A DNA stretch of 64,000 nt from Diphasiastrum complanatum (taxonomy: Eukaryota > Streptophyta > Lycopodiopsida > Lycopodiales > Lycopodiaceae), in assembly GCA_029204225.1 (NCBI GenBank), contig CM055108.1, positions 25,739,803 to 25,803,802 on the forward strand, given 5' to 3'. Under the pieces are notes generated by a model, which was not told the origin of the DNA, did not search any database, and saw nothing but the letters and a program-made list of their open reading frames with translations. Positions 1-12,171 of this stretch are shown one piece after another. The position numbers were made by a program, and so were the translations under genes. Position 1 is the stretch's first letter; each line of letters opens with the position of its first letter.

Positions 1-464
1 AGTTGAGAAGGATTCCCTTTAGAATATCATGTGGCAACTTACCTCACTATTCTCCAAGTGTCATTTGAGTTGCTTTTGCTTGTTGATGTGGATGTAGATG
101 TCAAATGCCCCTTCTTTTCACAAAAAGAAACACTTGAGTTTGGATTTGTCTTTTTGATGCTCTGACTTCAAACTTGATTGTGTTACTTCACTCTTTGCTT
201 GATCCTTCACTTGGTTATTGTTGGATCCATTGACTTTCCATTTTCATTTGCTAGAGTGATTGAGCTTCTTATCACCATCATGCAAGGATAGAGAACCCAT
301 CCTATTGTTGACATGTTGCACTCTACACTCCTTGGCCAGAAAGACACTATCGATTTTGTTAATGCAAAGAAGTCATCTTGGACTGTAAAAATTTGGAAGT
401 TGTCATTTCCAAGTCCATTAGGAAATGACTTGTACTAGTTTTTTTTTTATCTTGGATCTTGTCA

Positions 465-590
465 CCTATTGAAGAAGCCCTTTGTTAAGTGATCCTAAGC
501 ACATATTCTTGTGCACTCTCACACCTATTGAAGAAGCTCTTTGTTAAGTGATTTGATCCTAAGCACATATTCTTGTGCACTCTCATCACC
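465..590. repeat. Short tandem duplication inside gag
   Basis: A unit of about 55-60 bases containing CACCTATTGAAGAAG, TTTGTTAAGTGAT and TCCTAAGCACATATTC occurs twice back to back, the second copy with a 5-base insertion. It lies at the 3' end of the copia gag fragment. Confidence 0.8.
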
Positions 591-860
591 TCTTCTCATG
601 CTTTGAAGAACATGATTTCCTAGCATAAGAACTCTTGAGGTATTATTGGACTCATATATAGCTTTTATAGAGTCCCGAGCTTCTTTGGTCAAGGTGTAAG
701 TTACAACCTCTTTAAGAAGATCATGACTTACATTCATTTTTATGGAATTTAGTGCAAATCTAGCTCTCTTCTTAGATTCCATCAACTCTTGTCCACCTTG
801 AGGTTCCTCCTCACAAAAAAAAGAGTCAAAAAGATCTTGGAGTACCAAAAGTGACTCCAT
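525..860 (-). pseudogene. Copia-type gag polyprotein fragment
   Basis: An open frame of 111 codons matches the conserved middle of plant Ty1/copia gag (UBN2/gag-polypeptide family). It shows an asparagine-serine-isoleucine turn, then LLKEVVTYTLTKEARDSIKA, then SNNTSRVLML and RRGDESAQEYVLRIKSLN, in the order usual for this family. Gag normally builds the virus-like particle around the element RNA. The frame starts inside the domain and stops before the zinc knuckle, so it is a fragment. In full-length relatives the residue before DSIKA is usually Trp; here it is Arg. What is seen is the motif string; the function is family knowledge. Confidence 0.7.
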
Positions 861-1477
861 TTTGACCTTATAATTGAGTAATTTGTAGGGTTAAGCCTCT
901 CACTAGACTCCAAGAAGAATGCACCAATAGATCCCATCTTGATTCTATGACTTGTACTTAAAAGCACTTCTCAGCCCTCAAACTATGTTCTTCTAAAAAA
1001 TTTCTCTCTTTTTCAACTTGATTTATGTCACTTTGACACAAAGAGAAATATCAATGTGATCTTTAATCAAAAACAAGCTTCTGCATTTTTACAAATCTTA
1101 CCTCACGAAAAATGAATGAAATTTGAATTCTAGAGATTCAATTGATCTCATTTAAGCTGAATGACTCAAAAATAGACTTCTAGCTATTCTAAGCAATTTA
1201 GAAGCCTATAGTCTTGGCCCTCACACTTCTATCAAATCTCTCCAAAAATCAATGATTTTGACTTGACTAGTACAAGGTTGTAGTATACTCTCTCTCCTTG
1301 TTACATCCATGTCCTGTATATAGGACTTGACATAATCCTAGACTTGGATATCCGATATTCCAGTGTACAAATTATTAGTTATTCCACGTCATTCTGGACT
1401 AGGCCAAAAATGTAATTAATAATCTTATGAGGGCCCAGGTGCTCTAATTGGATCTATGTAGCTTTTGCATGGTGATT

Positions 1478-1700
1478 GATGTGATAATTTTCAACTAGTT
1501 TTGCTATTTTTGTATATTTGGCAATTGAGGCCAATTTTCATATTACACTTAGAGTTTGACTTTTCAATGTTATATTATTCTTACAACATTTAAATAAACA
1601 CTTTTTGAAAGTTTGGGAAAGTGTAGTACACGAGTTTTAGTAGATTCAATTTGAATGAGGAGGCATTTGAATCTAGTCCACATTAATGCTAGCGTTGTTA
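1478..1700 (+). repeat. LTR fragment (family shared with 28.6 kb)
   Basis: Starting TGTGATAATTTTCAAC, this stretch aligns along its length with 28597-28810. Shared blocks include AATAAACACTTTTTGAAAGT, GTGGGAAAGT/TTTGGGAAAGT and a TTGAATCTAG(T/A)CC end. At 28.6 kb the same sequence follows a purine-rich tract after a copia coding region, so it is most simply an LTR of that copia family. Divergence is high, so this is an old solo or truncated LTR. Confidence 0.6.
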
Positions 1701-1937
1701 CGCCACATGCTTAAGTGTAATTCCATTGCAGAGCTAATGACATGGCATTCAAGCCACTTTCTCACATCCATTCTGACCATTCAAATGCATCTCATTGTGC
1801 ATTTGGTAGATGAGGTGGCCATTGCAAGTACATCAAATACTTGCGTCAATTGACTATTCGTAGTCCATCCTAGACTATTGCTATTGTGGTAATTCCCATG
1901 TTCTCTCACTATCACTGATCCATTTTTCTAATTCAGG

Positions 1938-3422
1938 CACTATACATAGCATTTGGATGTTTTTCTTGGAACAATTCATGAAAACATTGAAGGCTTCGTA
2001 AGACAAAAAGCAAGGTCCGAGGGTAGCACGACGGAAGAATGGCTAGTGCAAGAGTCCATGGTTTACATCATGGAGTTCCTTGCTCATAGTGAGTGAACCC
2101 TTTACGGAGAAGGTAAATAAGTTTCGTATTCTTAATAGCGAGGAAAAGCAAAAGTGGATTTTGATATATGAAGATGCCAAGGCTCATAGACAAACCGCTC
2201 GAGCCACTTTCAGGAGAGGGCATAGAAGACAACCATATCCACCTGACCTTGCCCTTCTACCCAAGGACATGATGTTTGATTGGCTGTGTGAGGCCCTTAG
2301 AGAAGCCTCGACAAACAACCAGCAAGTAACAGAGAGAGAGCAAGAATATGCAAGGGGGTGCGATTTACATGTAAGCTATGATGATCATCATTCACATATT
2401 CATTAAAACATTTGTACGTGCAATTTTGTACATGTTTGTTGTATCCCTCATCCTGTTTTGTACAAAAAATACAATGCACTATATGGACGCATGGAAGACA
2501 CTTTCGAACGAAGCACATTGACAAAAATAGAAATATGTACAATTGTGGAGTCATGGAAAGTTTTACCCAAGAGAGTCGAGCAAACACAATGGACACCAAT
2601 TTACTCTCTTCTCAAATTGATTAATTGTGGGACCTTCAATGACATCCTCGAAGTTGGATTTAGACAATTCAGCTTTTTCATATTTGATGTCAAATGGTTC
2701 AATGTTATTTGCAATGGTCCCAATGCAACTGTTAGGAAAGATGAGATTGTTTATTTTGCCATTGACTCTACCAAGCTTTGGATAGATCAAAGCGATACAT
2801 TTGTTTTTCCTCAACAATGTGAGTAGGTACATTTCTTCATGTCTTCAAAAAGTCTATGCTCTTTTGTTTTCAATCAATCGATTTTCAGTGTACTACAAAA
2901 AATGTATATTGTGTATAGTAATAACCAAGCAACTGTAACATAGTTATGAATACTAACTACGAGTCAACGTTTATGGTAACATTGATCAATTACAGATGGG
3001 TCTTTCACCCCGATCGTTCAGATCCCAAATAGTGGTACGTGATTCAAGTCGTTTCTCGAAGTAATTTTTTATTTGAAGATAAAGATCTTGTGGAGGACAA
3101 GGCGCTACCAGCTGATGCACCTCATGAACAAGATCGTGATGACGGATTCGATGGCACATTTTTGGAGAATGATCATGTGCAAATTTCACAAGCTAATGAT
3201 GATGTTGAGCGTGATGCATCATCATTGGATGGATCGACGACACACGACACACCTTCTCTATCTCACTCGTTGCCACCGTCGCCATTAGCTTTTGAAGATC
3301 AGCTTGTTAATGATGAAGCTATAGGAGATATTATGGTACAATTAAAGATAGACTCATTTGGTTTTTCGGATTTGTCGCATGATGATGCGGCAAATGATAA
3401 CGATGAACCACCAAATGAATAA
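1938..3422 (+). pseudogene. CACTA (En/Spm) TNP2 transposase, C-terminal part
   Basis: Three separated frames give the C-terminal half of a TNP2-type transposase-associated protein. Near 1990-2075 the text FVRQKARSEGSTTEEWLVQE fits the DUF4218 motif (VRN.ARPEGSIAEGY). At 2458-2826 there is a DUF4216-like segment (FIFDVKWFNV, then an Asp/Ser strand, then FVFPQQCE), and at about 2997 it resumes with WVFHPDRSDPK and WYVIQVVSRSN, the usual end of DUF4216. The tail to 3422 is acidic and Ser/Asp rich. Frame changes and an in-frame TAG (in DPK-stop-WYV) show decay. No N-terminal transposase precedes it, so it is not the same copy as the one at 11.7-14.1 kb unless rearranged. Confidence 0.65.
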
Positions 3423-3594
3423 GTAAGACAACACCATGTATTTCAACTCATTGTAATATTAATCATATTGCTAACAGATGCATTACACTTTATTAATTCA
3501 CTAGTTGACATCGAACAAGAAGTCGATGCATTTGAGTACAAAATTTGTGATCATCATTTTTCTGTGATACATAAATTTCTTTAATTCACTTGTG

Positions 3595-4345
3595 GATATG
3601 GCAATCGATGCTATGTAGTTTGCATTTTCAACCGTGGATAGGCAATGAGCAACTACCAATCTAGTTCATCCAAAGATAATTTTATCCAAGAGTGTGGGCA
3701 TTGATGCTTTGTCTCAATTACCTGCAAATACTTTTTTCATCAATTACTTCCATCCTTCACCAGTTTAATGCCATTATGGAGAATCACCTACAGACTAATT
3801 TTTGGGACTCAAAAATATTTTATGGTGCAATTTTATTACTGCTAGAACTTCTTTGAAATGGTTTTTAGATAAGTCGCAATCCATCAAGCACCACACCTCA
3901 CCAATAAGGAACATAGTTATGGGCTGGAAGTGCCCATATTTTTCCCAATATGCTGGCACTATAAATGACGAACAATTGCCTCAAAACACATAAGTGAAGC
4001 AAGTCCCTTAAATCTATGATATGAGTGCATTAACAGAGGAATCGATGACGGTTGGCTGAAATATCCTTAAATTGGTTCTAAAAAAATATGGGATGATAGT
4101 TGAAAAAGTACATCTATTTCAATATTGCAGACCGGGGTTGATTATTAGTTTCTTTTGCAGGTAGCAGCAGTCTACGGTATTGGCGTGCATGCCCAATTTG
4201 GTGGTGTTCCAATTGTTAGAGGTAAAGCCAACCTTGCACTGGTTGTCTTTGGCAAACACTGCTGGTGGCATTTTCTCTACACAATATGAACATGTCCACT
4301 ACTGTTCTTGTTAACGCACAAGCAGTAGCAGGACTTAATGAGGTC
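3595..4345 (+). repeat. Segment X, inverted copy at 29.5-30.25 kb
   Basis: Blocks at about 3612-3765, 3800-4000 and 4225-4345 recur in reverse orientation at about 30250-30100, 30050-29850 and 29590-29490, with near-identical strings such as TTTGGGACTCAAAAATATTT and GGCTGGAAGTGCCCATATTT. Short open frames exist (3802-3993, 4265-4489) and are partly shared by both copies, but they match no family I recognise. I treat X as a duplicated non-coding or exon-bearing segment. Confidence 0.8.
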
Positions 4346-4489
4346 AGTTGCGATGCTGACAATGTAATGGTAACTGACAATGTGGTATCTGCTTTGGGAA
4401 AGATTTATCAATTCCAAAGAGAGTTCATTGATGTTGCACATGTTTGCGACCAGCGTTTCAAGCTTTATGTGCAGATATTGGAAAGATAA

Positions 4490-5281
4490 ATAAAGTAGCA
4501 AGAAATTACTTGATAACATCATGGTTTTTATAAGCTCCACTATTAGAAATGGTTCTGAGTAGTTCTTTTCTTTGAACATGCTCGGGTAGGAATTTCATAT
4601 TGTTGTTTTCCTCCTTTGAATCTTAATACTTTGGCCTCACTTACTACTTTTAATCGACTTCATATAACCTAAGAAATTGTCGTTCAATCCACTTCTTCCA
4701 TTGCAGTATTTGATGATAGTCTACTGTTGGGGACTAGAAATCCGGCAAGTCTCCTGCATAGGATCATAAAAAATGATGATGATTTTGTCCATTCTACAAG
4801 CAGACTGGCAAGGTATAGTCCTATGATCAGACATAACCTATGATTGCAAATGTGCGTTCACATAACCAAGACTCATTCCCGTAAACATACATGATTCCAA
4901 TGAGACATATGATAGCTTATCACGAGCCCGAATAACTTGTATTTGATAGCTTTATTACTCTAATCCATACATCATCAGGATACATAACCCAACAGAAATC
5001 ATCTATTCTTCAATTAGTAAACTGGAAAATAAGTTGACGCGATGCTGGATATGCACGATGCAAACAATATGCTTCATTGCAACGGTCACGAGTCATAGAC
5101 TCAATTAACTTCTGCAATTTCTGCATTTCGAGTATAATTCAATGGGCCGCTCCAGACTGCAAGCCTGTTTTACATTTACGTTTTATAGAAAATAGAGACG
5201 CATCAAAAAACTCAATGTTCTACCAGTAAGTGACGAAAATCATCTGTGAGAGTTTCTTTGTAATGAGAAATATGCCATTCC
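4490..5281. other. Intergenic stretch, nothing recognised
   Basis: AT-rich sequence between segment X and the 3' end of the expansin gene. I see no convincing ORF, RNA gene or repeat boundary. The part nearest 5281 is presumably the expansin 3' untranslated region on the reverse strand. Confidence 0.5.
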
Positions 5282-6721
5282 TTAATAGAATTGTTGTCCA
5301 CTGAAGGTTTGACCAAACTGCCAATTTAAAGGGGCAACATCGTAAGAGGTTATTTTCCTTCCATCGGCTGTCGTGACTTGAAAGGATAAACTTTGACCTA
5401 CCAGCACAGTGTCACATTCCCAATTTTGTCCCCAGTTCCGCTTCATGCTAATCCAACCCGTCTCGCAGCCTTTAACTGAAACATCAGATACGTCGCCCAC
5501 GCCACCCACATTACTGACCAACACGAGATTAAACCAGGGGTTGCCGTTGATGGTGAAACGCATACCTCCTTGTTTTTGGCATGGCACTCTGCAGGCATCA
5601 GTCACATATTTCAGTCTTTTCACGTCAAAAGGTCCGTCCTAAAATTTTAAAATACTACCCTCTAGAAGTGTCGCCTTTAACGAATATCTTACAGGAGTAT
5701 AAGAAGTGCAATATCGTCATTTCTTTGAATGGATGTATCCCGGTCATACCGAATGCTGACATGTACTAGCATCCGTTCTCAATTATTGAAAGCAAATAAA
5801 TTTTAGTTCAAGGTCTAACAGACCACCCAAGTGCAAAAATAGGTTACGATTGTTGGGTTATGTAGAAAAGAGCAGCTACTGGAAACTAAGAGAGTGCATG
5901 GAAACTAAGAGAGCACAGGCAGAGAGAGATAGAGCATTAGACGTCAACAAACACACATGTATTTTGCTTGACACCAACAACGATAATTGTTGAGCGGTAA
6001 TTTAATTGTAGCTTGACTGGAATTATAGTAATAGCTTAAGACAAACGTCAGTAAAGTCAAATGAAATATGCAACATTCGGAAGCTCGCACTGTATATCTA
6101 GATAGGCTAGACCGACCAATGTCTATAAGCTGCTACCTTCAATAGAGAACAGGGACAATGCCTGCACGCCAAAAAGCGATTTGAGAGAACGCCGGCTGTG
6201 ACATATCAAAGTGCTCTCTCGGAAGGTTGCACCAACCTCCATCGTCATTCGGAAGTAAGTATTTTGGAGGGCATAACTTTGTAGCAGTAACAAACACAGA
6301 TGGATTTTCAGGGTTGCACCACTGGGTATCGTTCTAACACTTGATTTCGTAGCATCCTCCACAAACTGCGCCGTTGTTGAATAGTACGGTGCTGAGTGCT
6401 GCTCTATTTGTACCATAACCCTGGCTGTAGAGGTTGCCATATCTGCATGCACCATCTAATCACAGCAAGAGGAAGCATGACTGGCAGAGTGTCATTAACC
6501 AATTTAATGTTCAAAGTACTGTAGCTGTTATACAATGTGTGCCCTACTTGCAGAGGTAAAGCGAGTGACTTACCCATTGTGGCAGTTGCGTCCCTGCCTC
6601 CATAGAAAGTAGCATGTGCCTCATTCCAGTGCCTTCAAGACGGTTCAGATGAATATCGTGCTTGCAAATCCTGGCAATAGCTTAGAATTAACATCGTCGC
6701 CAATGAAGCTGGTAGTGCCAT
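5282..6721 (-). pseudogene. Alpha-expansin, three exons, three in-frame stops
   Basis: Alpha-expansins loosen plant cell walls at acid pH. On the reverse strand, exon 1 (6721-6574) encodes a signal peptide from MALPASLATMLILS and AHATFYGG; exon 2 (6455-6137) encodes [28 protein letters not shown] and AGIVPVLY; exon 3 (5588-5282) encodes [29 protein letters not shown] and SFQVTT...WQFGQTF. Introns start GTAAG and GTAGC, end AG, and sit at the two positions usual for alpha-expansins. The spliced length is 258 codons, the family size, with phase kept throughout. Three stops interrupt it: TGA at 6637-6635, TAG at 6336-6334 and TGA at 6141-6139. All fall where Arg (CGA) or Gln (CAG) would suit. 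No frameshift and no Trp loss is seen. Probably a young pseudogene. Confidence 0.88.
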
Positions 6722-7910
6722 GAAATGATCCATTGTCCTGTCACAAAAAGATACACAGGGACACTGCCACAGAACTGCGTCACCTATATCAAAGGTTAAG
6801 TTCTAAATAAACCGAATAAGAAATGCATCAGGGATGGTAATGAAATGCCGTGGAACCTCTTACATTCCTCACTGATAGTACGCTTACCTTATAGCAATGA
6901 TGTTTGCGAGCGCCCAAGTCCAACCACAATCACAGTCTTTGCACGTAGATGTGTCCTCCTGCTTGCTCAGTAGGTATATCGACAATCTAGGGCCGGTGCT
7001 CTTGAGAGTGGCAGGAGGATGATGACGATAATATTACACGAAAATGGTGAAAGCCATAGTGAACGGGAACAAGAGAAGAGGATCACTTTTTTAATTTTCA
7101 AAACTTTAGGGCTCATACTGATTATCCGGACATGCGACGATTGAAATGGCGCCAAATAAATAATTCAAAAATTGCATCAACTATACTATTGATTTTTTGG
7201 TTTTGGTTTTTGTTTTGCGCTCAAATACAAAAATGTTATGCTCATTTGGTGCAGTCTATGCCCCACAGGTCAAGTGGAAATTTTAAAATCCCATTATCAT
7301 GGGGATGCAGTAGAGTCAAAATGAAAGTTAAACAACAATAAGGATTGCAGATGCATACAGTAGAAGGGGATGGAGATGGAGATGGGAGGCAAAGGAGATA
7401 CAAGCCTAAAATATGAAGCTGATTCAGAACCAGTTGTGAGAGATGTTGGTTATCAAGTCGAGAGTCGCCACTTTATGTGTGGCTATCATTTGAAGTCAAA
7501 AGGCAAAATGTACAAGTATGATTTTGAGCATTACACGAGCTCCTGAGTACAAAAGGGCCTTTTGAAAAGATACTTTTATTTTTTTTTCTAATTTTTGCTT
7601 TCACTTGGACCAATCAAAAGACCCAAAAATGAAATCTACGTAACGTAGCTTATCAAGACTAGCAATTTGGCTGGTAATTTCTGAATTTTTTAAATTGCCG
7701 CCGGGCAGCTCTTACACATATGATTGGTTGGCTTGTGCTGCCCGTAGAGTACAATGCTGCTCCGAATCAACTTCTTGAAGTTAATTACTAACCCGAAATG
7801 GTTAGAAACAAGGCCACAGTTACAAACTAGTTTATAATAGTAACAACATTGATTGGATATTGTGATCAGATTAATCTTGCATAGTTACAATTAGCGTCAA
7901 AGTTTGAATT
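6722..7910. other. Upstream region of expansin, no gene seen
   Basis: This stretch is 5' of the expansin start codon. Short open frames here have no recognisable content. I could not pick a TATA box with confidence. Confidence 0.4.
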
Positions 7911-7912
7911 AT

Positions 7913-7996
<84 letters not shown>
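7911..7996 (+). repeat. (GT)n(GA)n microsatellite
   Basis: About ten GT units followed by about 34 GA units, uninterrupted. It ends only about nine bases before the ATG proposed for gene A, so it would lie in that gene's 5' leader or core promoter. Confidence 0.97.
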
Positions 7997-8000
<4 letters not shown>

Positions 8001-8952
8001 AAACATGGCATCAAGGAGACCGAGATCCAGAATAGATTTTGTCATTCTTCACAATGAGAAAGACGAAGCAAGAAATTGGATACCAAAAAAATACGTCAAA
8101 AAAACATGGATATTAATGCATCCATCAAAAGGACCATTTAGAAAGAGAAAATGATCCAAGTTATGTTTCAGGTCCTATTGGAAAGCTAGGATTCTTGACT
8201 TTAGAGCATCGCCAGGTGGACAATCCATTTCAGAGGTGTTAGTTCAACATGTTTATATGCATTCCGAGTTGAGTATTCAATCCGTCAATCAAATGATCAT
8301 AAAAGATGCAATTGTAAGTATCTGAATCATTGCGGTTTTATTTTTATGCAACTAAATTCAACTCTATTCTTTTATGCAATTATTTTTATTTAGCATACTG
8401 AATTTGGATATCTATTTGGAAACGCATATCTATTTTATCATGTAGATTTATATCCATCAAATATAAAGGAATGGGAGCCCACACAATTAATTGCAGGTAT
8501 ATTGGATGTCATACATTCAGATATAGGAAAATTGGAGTACAAAGGCCGATCTTCAAAAGAACTTGCCGACAATGGAATCTATTTTTATGAATCAGTTTAC
8601 ATTCTGGATACACGTAGAAGATCTAGAAACCTTGAGGCCCTTCCACTTCCAAGGTTGGATAGTGATGAATGGATTACTCCTGACAACATTGTTTTAGAAT
8701 CATTTCGATGCAAGGTCTTTAATGATGTGAAGAATTCTATGAAAATAAGTATTGGGTCCCAAAAATGTCCGATTAAGTTGGTTTATTTCTTTGAATGTAT
8801 TTGTTGATTTTTTTTTTATTGCAAATGTGCATAGAACACCAACATTATTTGTTTGTAAGGATTTGTTAGATATGATACATTGTCAACCAACTCCGACAAT
8901 CGGCAGCTGAGCAAACCTCTGACACCGGAGCCGGAAATAGGAAATTTAATTT

Positions 8953-9079
8953 CGCGTGGATATTCCACGCCATAATATAATTTAAAAAAAAAGACTCAGC
9001 TTTTGCGTAGATATCCGGTATGCATACGAATAAGTTTCTGGATTTTGCGTGGATTATCCACGCGTGGATAATCCCCGCA
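8953..9079. repeat. Palindrome cluster 1 (GCGTGGATA.TCCACGC)
   Basis: Copies of the dyad GCGTGGAT(A/T)(A/T)TCCACGC at 8953-8970 and 9046-9079 (two overlapping). The preceding 65 bases (about 8887-8952) match the reverse complement of about 56300-56385, including a GACACCGGAGCCGGAAATAG-like core. Confidence 0.85.
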
Positions 9080-9089
9080 AATTTTTTTG

Positions 9090-10205
9090 ACCAAAAAAAA
9101 ACATTTGGCGCGAACCAAAATGTGGTTTGCTCCTAAATTAGAGATCAACTTTCTTTTTCTGTTGTGTGAGAGAGAGAAAAAGAGAGTATAGATGAGAGTG
9201 AGGATGAGATGGGGATGAATGTGAGTGAGAAGATTGATAGTGTTTAGGGTTTTTAGTTCATTGATGGATGTTAATAGTATGTGTTTTGTGATCATAAGTT
9301 TTAAGATCTTTTTTGTTTGTGATGTAGGCTTGGAAATCAAAAATGAAAACAAGAGCAAGATCACTAGCAAGGAAGCAAGCAAGCAAGATCTATAGAGCTT
9401 GGAAGAGCAATAGCAAGCAAGAACACTAAAAACTAGATTAGCAAAAATCTATAAAACTTGAAAGCAAAAGAAGAGGAGCAAGAATGCTCGCGAAAATGCT
9501 GTTTTAATGACTTTCAAGTTTCACGTGGATTATCCACGTAGAAGTTATCCACGCGTGGATAATCCACGCGTGGATGTTCCACGTGATTTTGTTTCCCTCT
9601 CTTCACACGTGAGAGGGTCCTCCACATGAGCTTGCATGCTTTAAATGTCATTCAATATTCTCATAATCTTTTCTAAATTTTATGAGAATATTTTATTGTA
9701 GGATTTTATATAAAATATATTTTTTAATATGACGGAACATAAAAAAATCAATTCAAAGATCATTATGGTAGTATTTAATTGTTAAAACAAGTTTTATATT
9801 GTTATAAATTTTATTTTTCTTGAGATTTGATATACAAGACAAAATCATGAGATAAGAAATAGTACGTATTATTATTAAACAAGTAGTTTAACAAGTTTTT
9901 TAAGATTTTATGAAATAATATTATGTCAAATCGGTGATGTCATAAAACATTTAGTTTATTAATAATCTAGGTGTCATAGATTTGATATAATTGGATGGCA
10001 TAATTATATGGTCAAATAGAAAAAATTTGTTTTTGTCATGTGGCCTCTTAAATGGTTGCATGGAGTCATTTAGATTCATGATCAAAAGCATTTATGTTAT
10101 ATTGAGGACCTTAGTGATATGTGACCTATATGATATATCTTTTTAATTGTTGGTGTGTGACTTGTATAACCTTGTATGAAATCATAGTAATTAGTTGAAA
10201 TACTT
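9090..10205. other. Subterminal/intergenic part of the CACTA-like element
   Basis: Apart from palindrome cluster 2 this is AT-rich sequence without a convincing gene. A pyrimidine-rich intron end (TACTTTTGCAG) sits at 10200-10211, just before the SET reading frame, so part of this stretch may be intron or leader of the SET gene. Confidence 0.4.
9522..9586. repeat. Palindrome cluster 2
   Basis: Dense run of overlapping dyads: CACGTGGATTATCCACGT, then ATCCACGCGTGGATAATCC, then CACGCGTGGATGTTCCACGTG. Each half-site CGTGGATA alternates in orientation. Confidence 0.85.
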
Positions 10206-11236
10206 TTGCAGAAGAAGGAACATAAGTTGGTTTCAAGGAAAAGAGTTACAAGAGAGATCGAGAATATTATTGATAGGATAAATCACATGAATATTGATTT
10301 TGGATTATCATTGGGCTTAGATGATGTTCTTGTTGATGATGACCCCTTGCATGATATAATTAGTTCATCAATGCCTTGTGATTCGATCCATGTCTCCAAA
10401 TCTCTAGAATGTTCCCTACACCCAACCACACCTATCCTGGGTGTTGCACATGAGTCCTCCACAATACTCCAGGTGGATTCCACAAGCTTGACCACCCCTT
10501 CAAAAAAGAGAACACGTCTTGGACATATTATGACTAGTATGAAAGATAATTGCAAATTACTACGCACTGTTGATGTGTCAAAAGACATTCCAGGTTCTTT
10601 GTTTGACCTTCCTCTTCCACCTAGCTTGCAACCATTAGTAAAAACTTTCATTAGAAGTAGATATTCGTGCTGGTTACTCCAATCACCATTATCATTAAAT
10701 GAAACACCATTTACGTATTGGGGTCGAATGTACATGATAATGCCTAGTGAACACTTTTCTGAGGCTGGTTTGGGCCTTTTTGCATTGAGTAGTATTGAGG
10801 TCCCTCTAAATAGTGTTGTGACATTGATGCCATATGCAGGACTCAATACAATTGGGGTGATTGGCATGCTTTGTGTCATCACCAATGGAGGATGCAAGTA
10901 TATGGCTTGAATTCAAATGCTTGTTCTTTAGAGGAGCAACGCATGCAAGGAGGCAACATCTCAAGGGCAAATCGTACATACATTGATGGACGTCTAGATG
11001 TGCATGGAAACAGTGCTGCATATATAAATAGTTCCATTGGCCACCCTCTATTGACGAAGTGTGATTTTGAAGAATGCACCAATGGAAAAGAAGAATATTT
11101 TACTAGGAATGTAAAGGACACTTATGTAATGGTCTGTGCCACTAGATCTATCAGTTTTGGGGAGAAATTGTTCATCAAGTATAGTTTCAACCGTCCTCTA
11201 CCCAAATGTTTGCAAAAGACAATAAGTCAAATGTGA
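10206..11236 (+). pseudogene. SET-domain protein (putative lysine methyltransferase), one frameshift
   Basis: The first frame (10212-10840) has a basic N-terminus, a Ser/Thr/Pro-rich linker and then GLGLFALSSIEVPLNSVV, the start of a SET domain. After a single-base frame change near 10841-10846 the reading resumes as WGDWHALCHHQWRMQVYGLN, YIDGRLDVHGNSAAYINSS, then VMVCATRSISFGEKLFIKYS. These are the expected SET elements: GxG, YIDG, the GN.A.(F/Y)IN.S knot segment, and GE.L...Y. The canonical NHS reads NSS here, which may weaken cofactor binding. SET enzymes methylate lysines, often on histone tails. It lies in the same orientation just upstream of the TNP2 transposase inside the CACTA-like element, so it is likely cargo. 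The product of this copy is broken by the frameshift. Confidence 0.7.
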
Positions 11237-11639
11237 AGATTTAAATTTTGTTGATATGCAGAAATGTATAATCCATGCATCTTGATTGTATTTGGTTTGT
11301 GTCATTAAATATGTCAAATGTTAGAAGCATTATTCGTCATTTGCCTAGATGTTTACATAAAATAATAAGTGAAAGCTAATGAATGTGAAATTCATAAATA
11401 TGTAAATATGTAAAAGCGTGCAATTCTTAGAGTTCATCGAATGTTAACAAGTTGAAAAGAAAAATGGTCTAATAGATACATTGGTATATTCATACTTTTT
11501 AAACAAAGAGGTAATTTATATTCATATGCAACATTTAGATCTATCAAGTATTGGGAGGAAATGTTTATCAAACATTGTTTCAACCTACTTCTTTTTATTT
11601 TGGTATATAGGATTCTTCATCCTCATTTAGCGTTGGAGA

Positions 11640-11994
11640 CAATAATCCTCGTAATGGTCGACATAGACGATGAATGCAATACAATGGTCCTCATATAAAG
11701 CAATTACCTCGTTGTCTACGTCAAGGCTTAAAAGAGATGATGGAAATTGATGAGCGCATTAATCAAGAGACTAATGCATCTAAATCTAGCTCATCTAGAT
11801 CTACTTCTTCCCAAACAAGTTTCAACAATGAAAATGAGCTTCCAATGAATGATGAATTTGAAATCATGGGAGACATGTTGGATTATATGTATGAGAACAA
11901 TAGTGCAGCTAGATACAATGAGCAAGACGAGGAGGAACTTTTGTCTAAGAAGAAAAGAAATTGTGAGAAGAATCAAAGACCGCATTGTATCTAG
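11640..11994 (+). pseudogene. TNP2-type transposase, N-terminal segment
   Basis: The frame from about 11674 reads LPRCLRQGLKEMMEIDERIN, a Ser-rich linker, then an acidic EFEIMGDMLDYMYENN stretch and a Lys-rich end. It is placed directly ahead of, and on the same strand as, the recognisable TNP2 core at 12.17 kb, where plant CACTA transposases have a variable acidic region. Alone it would not be identifiable; position is the main argument. Confidence 0.4.
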
Positions 11995-12171
11995 GAGCAA
12001 AGACATCTCGTTTGGCAACTTCTCTACTTCTATTTAAATCTTCAAGCCAAATAAAGATGGATTGACCAAAGCCTCACATCATTATTTGAGTAAAAAAAAA
12101 ATTCATCTACTTGTCATTTTTGCTTTGAAACAAAATTTACAATTTGGACATCCAGTGATAATTTTTTTACA

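Larger units (their letters stand above)
1..960 (-). mobile_element. Ty1/copia gag-region remnant
   Basis: The reverse strand reads as the gag end of a copia retrotransposon (the open part is listed separately at 525-860). Towards position 1 the reading breaks up and only scattered gag-like stretches remain. No zinc knuckle, protease or polymerase is visible before the window edge, so the element is truncated or continues outside. Family assignment rests on the gag fragment only. Confidence 0.5.

Noticed and set aside
8826-8832. Simple 3-base CACTA target duplication
   Set aside because: The visible direct repeat is seven bases (TGTGCAT); no consistent 3-base duplication next to matching CACTA ends was found, so the element class is stated with reserve.
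8953-9586. CRISPR-like array from the repeated dyads
   Set aside because: Repeats overlap, alternate in orientation and have no regular spacers; the genome is a plant nuclear one.
10283-10897. 204-codon reverse-strand frame opposite the SET gene
   Set aside because: The forward frame has SET motifs; the reverse frame is its shadow.
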